Shown: one piece after another, positions 56,889 through 64,000 of the stretch | How positions within the stretch are numbered: position 1 is the stretch's first letter | Layout: each line of letters opens with the position of its first letter | DNA from: Protopterus annectens | Lineage: Eukaryota; Chordata; Ceratodontiformes; Protopteridae | Length of the DNA stretch: 64,000 nt | Assembly (NCBI RefSeq): GCF_019279795.1 | Contig: NC_056727.1 | Span: 1,206,315,327-1,206,379,326, forward strand | Direction: 5' to 3' | Position numbers and translations under genes: made by a program | The notes under the pieces: model-generated | Seen by the model: only the letters and a program-made list of their open reading frames with translations | What the model was told of the DNA's origin: nothing | The model's database searches: none

Positions 56889-58268
56889 TACAGCTACAAT
56901 TATCCCACTCCACAAGGGGGGATCCACTTTGGATCCCGGGAACTACTGCCCCATCAGTCTGATGAGCCTGATCTGCAAGGCCATGGAACATATTATCATG
57001 AAACTTATAAACAAAGACATTGGCAACCTTCAAACACTGGACCCCACCTAGTTTGGGTTTATGAAGGGCCGATCTTGTCTCCTGAACCTGATTGACTTCT
57101 TCGAATCAGTCTCCAAAGCTGTGGATGAGGGTAAGGCAGTCCACACAGCCTATCTGGACATTGCCAAGGCCTTTGACACCATCCCCCACTCTGGAATCAT
57201 AGATAGACTTACTAAGCTGGGCATTAATCCCTACGTCACTCGATGGGTTGCCAACTGGCTTACTGACAGAACCCACATTGTAAAAGTGGCCGACTCCAAA
57301 TCCAGCTCCAGACAAGTGACAGGTGGAGTACCTCAGGGTTCAGTCCTGGGACCGCTCTGTTTGGCATCTACTTCTATGAAGTACAGGCCAACACTAAGGG
57401 ACTCTGGCTTACAAAGTTCACAGATGACTGCAAACTGGGAGCCATTATTAAATCCCCAAATGATGTGGATACTCTGAAAAAGGGCCTTACAGAAACAGAT
57501 GCTCGGTGCCAGAGCCATGGTCTCAAGCTCAATGCCAAGAAATGTATAGTTATCCCCTTTGGGAAAAAATATGTACCCGTGAATTACCACATAGGTGGCA
57601 ATACACTAAACACTGAAAGTGTGATAAGATACTTAGGGACACAGGTGGACAGTGGTCTCACCTACGATAACCACATCGCCACAACAGTCAGGAAATCCTT
57701 CTGTGTGGCACACCTCATCACTAAGGGCTTTTCATCCAGAAAAAAGGAGGTCATTTTCCCACTGTACTCATCCCTCATTAGACCCATTATAGAATACAAT
57801 GCCCCATTTGGTATGTACCTCTCAAGACATCTGCAACAACTGGAAAGGCCACAGAAATACCTCACTAAAAAAATCACAGGCCTAAAGCAAATGCCCTACG
57901 CTGACTGCCTTAAACAACTCCAGCTATACTCTGTTGCATATCGTCTACTCGGAGGTGATCTCTGCTTAACATACAAGGCCATGTCAAACCCAGAGCTATT
58001 AGACATGCTACACTTAAAGAAATCCCATTCCCTCAGAGCCACATGCTCCAGGGATCTAAACCTTGTCATTACAGTAAACAAAACATGCTGGAGGGATAGG
58101 TTCCTGACCCAGAGACTCCCCACATTCTGGAATAGACTGCCCATACATGTCAAGCAGAGCACCTCTTTGGTCCTCTTCAAAAGGAACCTTGACAATTGGA
58201 TGGGAGAAAGGAAATTCACCCTGGGGATCAGGTCAGTCGCCCTGCTAGACAGGGGTCCAGGGAAGTAA
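56889..58268 (+). pseudogene. CR1-like reverse transcriptase, damaged
   Basis: The reading starts with IIPLHKGGSTLDPGNYCPIS and LINKDIGNLQTLDPT. A TAG at about 57049 stands where copy B has a Gln codon. AYLDIAKAFDTIPHSGIID and GVPQGSVLGP follow, then a 1-base deletion near 57356 relative to copy A shifts the frame. The second frame runs through LTKFTDDCKLGAII to TAA at 58266-58268. The catalytic box is FTDD instead of FADD. With one stop, one frameshift and no endonuclease, it is non-functional. Confidence 0.9.
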
Positions 58269-58362
58269 ATAGTGTGGGAAGAAAGAGCCAGGGAATTGTT
58301 ATGGCTAGGCTTGTATAGGCCCTAGGGCCGATAGCCTAGTACCAACCTATGAACCTATGAAT
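56889..58362 (+). mobile_element. CR1-like LINE, 5'-truncated copy C
   Basis: Same family as copy A. It begins slightly further upstream in the RT and ends with TAGCCTAGTACC and two ACCTATGA units. The 3' UTR is nearly identical in layout to copy A. Confidence 0.9.
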
Positions 58363-58860
58363 CTTATGGTATCCACTTTTGCTGTCATGTTGGAAAAAGG
58401 ACTGATCTTATGGTATAGACTATTGTTGCCAAGTTTTACTTTACAGTCTGTGTCCCATTGTCTAGAAAATGTTTTGTCACAGAAAACAAATTGCAGCATA
58501 ATAAAGTTTATTTCAAAATTATACTTCTTTATTAAAAGCACATACCTTTTTCAACCAGTTTCACCTTCACCAAAAGTTACTCAGATATAGTCTGGTACTG
58601 GAATGTATTTTGTGGTGTTACAGTGTACCCTCCCATGATTGAAATGTGTATGAATCCAACTACTTTAAAACACTAGCCATTAGTTTACTGTGCCAGCACT
58701 GTAAAGACCCACATTATATAACAATATTTTAAGTGACACTATGTCAGTTGAATTAACAACTAAAACATTCATACGACCAGTACACATGGGTTACCCATAT
58801 AAAAAGTATTTTTTTGCTGCTTCTGATGCTGCCTTTTATTTGTGAATCAGATCTACCTCC
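58363..58860. other. No recognised feature
   Basis: AT-rich flank between CR1 copy C and the Penelope-like fragment. Confidence 0.35.
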
Positions 58861-58935
58861 ACCTTTGTGCCATATTAGCCTTAACATAATTTGCAAGTCT
58901 TTACCAGCACATAATTTATTAAAACAAAACAAAGT

Positions 58936-58990
58936 TGAGTACTTTCATCCAAAAACAGTATCAGCCAAAAGGACTTCACCAGAACTATTT
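58936..58990 (-). ncRNA. Degenerate hammerhead-ribozyme-like segment
   Basis: Read on the minus strand: CTGGTGA in place of CTGATGA, AGTCC/GGCT as a weakened stem II around TTTT, then GATA where GAAA is expected. The position, a few hundred bases after the GIY-YIG domain, matches the intact motif at 36618. It is presumably inactive. Confidence 0.4.
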
Positions 58991-59431
58991 ACTCCTTCAC
59001 ATCACTTCTCTTATATATTAAATAACTGTATCACATAACCCACAATTCATTAATTAAAGAGATAAGCTTATATAAACAGTAGATCTTAAGTAGTGTACAA
59101 CATGAATAAACAAGTTGATATATACATCTAAATGTTTAAAAACAATAATATTAAAAGGTTATAGAAAAATCATAGAGTAACTGAAGCAAATTAATGGTAA
59201 GTAATAAATAATAATTAATAAATGTTTATACGATTTAAATTTAGCTGCTCACAATTTAAGAACACAAGTTATGGAAGTGTAATTGTTACGACCTAAGGGT
59301 GTAGCTGCATTCAGTCCAAACTGCCAGCAGTTCTCTATACTCTTATTTTAGACAACTAGTATCTCTCCCTCCTTAGGTCTAATGGTATCTTTTCTGATGT
59401 AATAAAAAGAACTTAGTAAAAGTGGGACAAA

Positions 59432-59641
59432 CTAATGAATGCCTATGAGGTGCATTATTTTAATTCCCTCTCTAGATGTCATACAAATGTTTATAATTTT
59501 TTTCCACATCATGCATTCAGTCTTCCCTATATAGTATGACAAACAAGATGAGCAAAAGGCTAAATAAACCAAGCCTGCTGGACCAAAATTACCATCTTGT
59601 GGGCAGATATTTAGTCTAACTGGGTTATTTAGTACCACCAT
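59432..59641 (-). pseudogene. PLE GIY-YIG endonuclease fragment
   Basis: 69-residue frame with GLVYLAFCSSCLSYYIGKTE, matching VVYLAKCTACSGFYIGKTE of the element at 32.7 kb. LVY replaces GIY, YIG is kept, and the Arg-containing helix after it is degraded (CMMWKKIINICM). Upstream RT sequence is absent. Confidence 0.8.
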
Positions 59642-59765
59642 ATCTCATTCATATATGAATAGACATTGTTTGCAATTTCCACATTTTGTGTCACACTATT
59701 ACTTTTTTAACATTATTTCCACACGTCACTGTTCCTTTCTCAAAATAATTCTTCAGTTTGTTTTC

Positions 59766-59769
<4 letters not shown>

Positions 59770-59822
<53 letters not shown>
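59770..59822. repeat. (TA)n then (GA)n microsatellite
   Basis: About 31 bp of TA directly followed by about 22 bp of GA. Confidence 0.95.
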
Positions 59823-59915
59823 AGGAGTGCGCTCACCTAACAAAGTCTGTAAATCTTCCCTGTACTTTAACTTATTGTAGTTCCTAATAATAATATTTCT
59901 TATTTATATTTATTT

Positions 59916-60257
59916 ATTTGGGCAGCCGCGGTGGTGCAGTGGTTAGCTTTGTCACCTCACAGCAAGAAGTTCTCCAGTTCGATCCTCAGCTGGGGTGCCT
60001 TCTGTGTGGAGTCTGCATGTCCTCCCTGTGGTCGTGTGGGTTTCATCTGGGTGCTCTGGTTTCCTCCCAAAGACATGCTGTAGGTGGATTGGACACTCTA
60101 AATTGGCCCTAGGCATGAGTGCGTGCATGTGTGTCCCTTCTGTGGAAGGTTGGGTGCCGGGCTGGCAACTCAACACTGTAAAACTCCACTGCCAATCATG
60201 AGTGGACATGTAATCCGCTGTGGCGACCCCTAACTGTGAAAAAGCCAGAAGAAGAAG
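59916..60257 (+). mobile_element. tRNA-headed SINE, copy B, with target duplication
   Basis: Full-length relative of copy A: GGTGGTGCAGTGGTTAGC (A box), CCAGTTCGATCC (B box), TTCTGTGTGGAGTCTGCATG, GGTTTCCTCCCAAAGACATG, tail CGCTGTGGCGACCCCTAAC then AGAAGAAGAAG. ATTTATATTTATTT occurs at 59902-59915 and 60258-60271. It landed in the AT tail of the neighbouring minus-strand L2-tailed SINE. The right-hand copy is followed by that SINE's ATTTAACATTTG end. Confidence 0.88.
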
Positions 60258-60271
60258 ATTTATATTTATTT

Positions 60272-60440
60272 TTATTTAACATTTGTTTACCAGGAAAGTC
60301 CAGCTTGAAACAAAGCCAATTTTCAGTGAGGCCCAGGGAGAAACACTCCAGACAGATGTCTTTGTAATGTGGGAGGAAACCAAAGTACCCGGAGAAAACT
60401 GACACAAATGCAGGGATGACATGCAGATTCACTTATAGAA
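60272..60440 (-). mobile_element. L2-tailed SINE, truncated
   Basis: On the minus strand it ends with the L2 3' segment TTTCTCCCTGGGCCTCACTG and CTGGTAAACAAATG, preceded by the SINE body GGTTTCCTCCCACATTACAA. The tRNA head is missing. Confidence 0.7.
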
Positions 60441-60444
60441 GTAG

Positions 60445-60810
60445 AGTTGGTATTTGGGATTTATTTAGCCTTTTGTTCATCTTGTTTGCCATACTAAGTA
60501 GTATAGAGAACTGCTTTGGCAGTTTAGACTGATTGCAGCTATATCTTCAGGTCTTAACAATTGCATTTCCATAAGATGTGTTCTTAAATTAATAGCAGCT
60601 AAATTTTAAATGGTATACACATTTCTTAATTATTATTAATTTTCTTCAGTTAGCCTTTGTTTTTCATATAATTTTTAATATTTTTATTTTACATATTTAG
60701 ATATGTATACCTACTTATGTATTCATGTTTTACACTACTCAATATCTTTTTTTAATACTTAACAACTTTTTTGTTTTAATAAACCATTTGCTACAATATA
60801 CCTTTTGAGT
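60445..60810 (+). mobile_element. Penelope-like element 3' end, fragment B, inverted to A
   Basis: TTTAGCCTTTTGTTCATCTT and TAGTATAGAGAACTGCT through TGTGTTCTTAAATT are the reverse complement of fragment A (59570-59525 and 59345-59265). About 180 bp that encode the GIY-YIG helix in A are deleted in B. The AT-rich UTR then matches to about 60760, followed by TTGTTTTAATAAACC. Confidence 0.75.
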
Positions 60811-61191
60811 GGTTTATATATGAGCGAGTGTGGCCAAGGAAGTCATTGAAACATAGTATAATTCTGATTACTTCTTTATCTTTTTCCTATTGTCTTCCTT
60901 TCTTGTCTTTTTTCATTGAACAAATATGTGACAATGTGACGTGTTGCCAGCTATGCCAGAAGAAATGGGGCAGTGGATGTGTAACATATGCCAGCATAGC
61001 TAGCTGGAGTTTTGTAAAGAATTGTATGTCATTTGTATATCAAACTTTGTACAGGTGCTTGTGTTAAAAATGTGTTTGTAAAGTTGCTTGTGCTTAAAAG
61101 AATGTACCAACAGTGGGTCCTGCTGGACAGAAAAATAAATGCACCTTTATGTCAGGCTGTATCATAACTGTTGAATTTAGTATTGTTATAG
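60811..61191. other. No recognised feature
   Basis: No coding similarity or repeat was found before the MITE. Confidence 0.35.
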
Positions 61192-61794
61192 GGTCTATAT
61201 TACATCAGCGAATGTTTAAAAAAGTGAACACTGATTGACCGAACTTATGTAAGTGAATGCTTACAATCTCAAACTGTCGGAACAGCAATTTTTATCCTAG
61301 GGAAAAAAAATCACTGATCCAAAACACATACACACAACACAAGCACACCAAACAAACAGCAATCCACACACATACACCTAAACTCTGACACCTAACCCTA
61401 CACTAAGCTATACACACACCACTAACTACCCACTTACCTTAATCCAAACACTAACCCTAAGGTCCATCAGTATCACACACTCACCTCACCCGCTCCCTAA
61501 CCCTAACTCACCTAACCTGCCCTAGCCCTCATGTCTACACAATCGCACATATACCTAACCCACGTCCTAACCCGCCCTAACACTCACATCCACGCAATCA
61601 CACACTTACCTGAACCTGACCTGTAACTTTCCACCACAGCAGTGAAAATACCAAAGCAACAGAAACAGACAACCAAATTCTTTCCATAGGAAAAAATTGG
61701 GGTTTCTGTTGCTTCAATATTGCAAGCTTTTGCTTACATAAGTTCGATCAATCAGCGTTCGCTTTTTTAAGCGTTCGCTGATCTAATATAGACT
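61192..61794. mobile_element. MITE with GTCTATATTA ends
   Basis: GTCTATATTACATCAGCGAA at the left is matched by the complement of the right end, GTCTATATTAGATCAGCGAA, and the arms continue about 100 bp (AGTGAACACTGATTGA). The interior is C/A-rich with ACACCTAACCCTACACTAAG and ACCCTAAGGTCC, which recur in reverse complement in the MITE at 6015-6562. A possible 9-bp duplication TTGTTATAG/TTGTAACAG has two mismatches. Confidence 0.8.
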
Positions 61795-62380
61795 CTTGTA
61801 ACAGAGTATACTGAAAAAGAGGAAGTTCATCTCAGTCCCCCTAACTTTGAAAAAATAGTTTGAAATTAAATGACCTGGTTTAGCCCATAAAGATTGTATC
61901 TTACCATTCTGATTGGAGCCAGAGACAAAATGTCTGTAAAAACAAGGACTAGGAATCCTGTTGTATTGTCCTTAGCAGTGAACTAATTGCTACCCTGAAA
62001 GGGTGGAAGTGTTGAAATGGTTTTATGGCTTTCAGATGCTATAACACATCTTAGCAAAGCTGTATCTGTGTGTATGGTAACACATATGTGCGGGATTATG
62101 GTTCAGTTTCTAGTAAAGGCGGGTAGTATGGGAACTAGAAGTCAGATGACCAAATGTATATGATGTCATTCTGTAATCCAGCACTGAAATGATTATTTAA
62201 TACTAGATGAGAAAGAAGTCTCAGAGCAGTATGTTTTTGAAACATGTCAAGAAGGATCCCTCACCTACATCATCTTGCCTTGCTGTGGTAAGTAACCAGG
62301 GTATAGTAATTCTTTAGATCAGTCAGGAAAATATAACGGGTTTAGTAAAGTGCTGGTTTTCTGTATCTGTGTGAATCTAT
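61795..62380. other. No recognised feature; possible upstream part of an LTR
   Basis: It lies where the U3 part of the second LTR-like segment would be, but it does not resemble the first 700 bp of the solo LTR at 53661. Confidence 0.3.
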
Positions 62381-62742
62381 CCATCTGTGTTATTTTTATT
62401 ATTTCCTGTGATTGAAACTCTGGTGTTTATTATAAATATATATTTAGCATTTCCATGCTCTTTTATTATTTATTATTAAATATATCTAAACTTTTCATTA
62501 TGGCTGGTCTTTAGAGAATGTTTTAACCTTTGTGAGTGCTTATATTTATTTGGTAACACTGTGGCCACTCCTGGAAGCCTTGCTGCATTGATCAGATACT
62601 ACCATTTGTATTAATATTAATTTCACTGAGTATGTTTGAGTACCCTTTTAAGAGCTTTAGAGTAGCTGGCTTTGGATTGTCCTGGTGGCAGTAGCTACCT
62701 TATAGTCTGGGCATAGCTAGTAAATATGTGCTCACCTTTCCC

Positions 62743-62744
<2 letters not shown>

Positions 62745-62811
<67 letters not shown>
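62745..62811. repeat. (GT)n microsatellite
   Basis: 67 bp of GT. It grew from the short GTGTGTGTATGTGTGT segment present at the same place in the solo LTR (54683-54699). Confidence 0.95.
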
Positions 62812-62813
<2 letters not shown>

Positions 62814-62948
62814 CTACTTGGAGAAGGAATAAAGAATACTGGTTTCACAGAGAGGGTGGCGGTGGAGGACTTGGCCTGGGGGCACTTGGCTGAGGACTCA
62901 ACTATATAGCTGTGTCAGTGGGGAGTCTTACTGGGGGCCTGGAGATAC

Positions 62949-62951
<3 letters not shown>

Positions 62952-62980
<29 letters not shown>
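62952..62980. repeat. (GA)n microsatellite
   Basis: About 29 bp of GA with one AA interruption, inside the LTR-like segment. Confidence 0.9.
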
Positions 62981-62985
<5 letters not shown>

Positions 62986-63170
62986 CCCAGACCATGGATT
63001 GAGTGTTTTCCCTGTGTGCTCTTAAGGGACATTTTGCTTGGTGCAGAGGGCTGCATCTGGAAATACTGTGTGGATCTATCTTTGTTCCAAGTGAATGTCC
63101 CTCACTGGTGTCAGTGGTTAAGATTCAGGCTCCTTGATTACTGGCCCAGAGGAGGGGACGTCACAACATA

Positions 63171-63453
63171 TTCTTTCTTTCTTTCTTTCTTTGCATCTCA
63201 TTCTCCTTCCTGACTGCTTTGGGTTTCTCTTAACCTTTGATGTCATTGGCTTTATTCCAGTTCTTGTTGGGTATGTAATAGTAGATTTTTAAATTACACC
63301 ATCATAACAATGTTGGGGGTAAGCTAGGCAATTGTCTAAGGCCTTGACACACTTGGCTGCTTCCTGTTGCTGAAAAAAGAATAGTGGATGCAGACTATAC
63401 TTCTTAATAATGCATGAAGAAGGCAGCTGAAAAATATAAATGGCAAATTACAC

Positions 63454-63460
<7 letters not shown>
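63171..63460. other. No recognised feature
   Basis: A short (TTTC)n tract lies at 63172-63193; otherwise nothing is recognised. Confidence 0.4.

Positions 63461-63492
<32 letters not shown>
63461..63492. repeat. (TA)n microsatellite
   Basis: About 32 bp of TA directly before the last MITE. Confidence 0.95.
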
Positions 63493-63493
<1 letters not shown>

Positions 63494-63496
<3 letters not shown>

Positions 63497-63868
63497 TATA
63501 TTAAATTAGCGAATGCTTAGAAAAGTAAACACTAAATCATCAACCATTTTTAAGCGAAAGCTTAAAATCTCGAACACCCGGAACAGCGATTTTTTTCACA
63601 GGGAACAAATTGCTGGGCCAGTTTCGGGAGTTCACCATTTTCTCCACTGTGGTCCGATCTCAGAGTTGGTATATTTAAGGATTTAAGGAGGGGGTGTAGG
63701 GGCGAAGCCCCCCACATTAGATAATGTTTTAAGTTTCATTTTTTTTTTTTTTTTGTGGATCAGCGATTTGTTTCACTGTGAAAAAATTTGCTGTTCTGGG
63801 TGTTCAAGATTTTAAGCTTTCACTTAAAAATGGTCGATGAATTAGCGTTCACTTTTCTAAGCATTCGA
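63494..63868. mobile_element. MITE with GC-hairpin module
   Basis: Left arm GTCTATATTAAATTAGCGAA then AAAGTAAACACTAAATCATC, GAACACCCGGAACAGCGA. The right arm is its complement over about 110 bp but stops at GCATTCG, so its outermost ~16 bases are lost into the following TA/GT tract. The arms resemble those at 61192. The interior has the AT block and GC-hairpin module and a T-run of about 18. Confidence 0.8.
63660..63719 (+). repeat. GC-hairpin module, copy 3
   Basis: TCAGAGTTGGTATATTTAAG is followed by GGAGGGGGTGTAGGGGCGAA and GCCCCCCACATTA. The GGGGCGAAGCCCC part folds as a perfect hairpin. Confidence 0.8.
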
Positions 63869-63875
63869 ATATATA

Positions 63876-63876
<1 letters not shown>

Positions 63877-63968
<92 letters not shown>

Positions 63969-63970
63969 CT
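63877..63970. repeat. (GT)n microsatellite
   Basis: About 94 bp of GT with a few interruptions, followed by TATCTATAG and a TA tract (63984-64000) that continues past the window. Confidence 0.95.
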
Positions 63971-64000
63971 ATGTATCTATAGATTATATATATATATATA

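Larger units (their letters stand above)
58861..59765 (-). mobile_element. Penelope-like element 3' end, fragment A
   Basis: On the minus strand it starts with FEKGTVTCGN (a Cys-containing linker like KKTIKCGNCKQC of the element at 32.7 kb), continues through the GIY-YIG domain, then an AT-rich 3' UTR, and ends with a ribozyme-like segment at 58936-58990. The UTR from about 59345 to 59050 matches fragment B (60510-60800) in opposite orientation. Confidence 0.8.
62381..63170. mobile_element. LTR-like segment related to the solo LTR at 53661-54990
   Basis: Shared landmarks in the same order: TTTATTATTTATTATTAAAT, GAGTACCCTTTTAAGAGC, TATAGTCTGGG, GAGCTACTTGG, CAGTGGGGAGTCTTACTGG, and an end GGACGTCACA matching GGGCATCACA. 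The first part of the solo LTR has no match here, and no start or duplication was found. A GT tract and a GA tract have expanded inside it. Confidence 0.65.

Noticed and set aside
61330..61620. Telomere-like array
   Set aside because: CCCTAA motifs are irregular and lie between the arms of a MITE; not a telomere or interstitial telomeric tract.

Overview
This window looks like non-genic DNA from a large, repeat-rich vertebrate genome, most likely a fish or other aquatic vertebrate. No host gene, rRNA gene or functional tRNA gene could be recognised. Almost every reading frame with recognisable protein similarity belongs to a transposable element, usually truncated or carrying stops and frameshifts. 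The mix is CR1- and L2-type LINEs, an RTE-like LINE, tyrosine-recombinase DIRS retrotransposons, Penelope-like elements (PLEs), PIF/Harbinger and hAT DNA transposons, foldback MITEs, and tRNA-headed SINEs whose tail reads CGCTGTGGCGACCCC, a tail I associate with ray-finned fishes. The species cannot be fixed from this window.

Layout. 0.3-1.6 kb: 5'-truncated CR1-like LINE. 1.8-8.06 kb: nearly full-length L2-like LINE with three different tandem arrays at its 5' end, inserted in an older terminal-inverted-repeat element and itself broken by a 0.55 kb MITE. 8.2-12.2 kb: decayed Harbinger (Myb-like gene on +, transposase on -) with a foldback MITE between the genes. 12-22 kb: mostly unrecognised, with one SINE flanked by 18-bp target duplications and a CR1 fragment. 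22.18-28.41 kb: DIRS element with both terminal repeats and the internal complementary region preserved. 29.3-31.1 kb: L2 and Harbinger fragments. 32.7-36.7 kb: nearly intact PLE with an extra upstream ORF, a YMDD reverse transcriptase, a GIY-YIG domain and a hammerhead ribozyme motif downstream. 37.2-38.0 kb: a long inverted repeat. 39.07-48.8 kb: a Russian-doll nest. A minus-strand CR1 is split by an RTE-like LINE (9-bp target duplication), which is split by a 4.8 kb hAT-like element (8-bp duplication), which holds several MITEs and SINEs. The CR1 3' half also holds a MITE with an 11-bp duplication. 49.4-56.3 kb: minus-strand DIRS element interrupted by a 1.33 kb solo LTR with a 5-bp duplication. 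56.9-58.4 kb: another CR1 copy. 58.9-60.8 kb: two inverted PLE tails around a SINE. 61.2-63.9 kb: two more MITEs and a second, diverged LTR-like segment.

How the parts relate. The elements form a layered insertion record instead of a cooperating gene set. The CR1 copies belong to one family and share 3' ends. The SINEs carry either an L2-like tail or the GGCGACCCC tail. Several otherwise different MITEs carry one shared GC-hairpin module, which is the least explained structure here. The best functional candidate is the hammerhead ribozyme at 36618-36668, which fits the known association of such ribozymes with PLEs.
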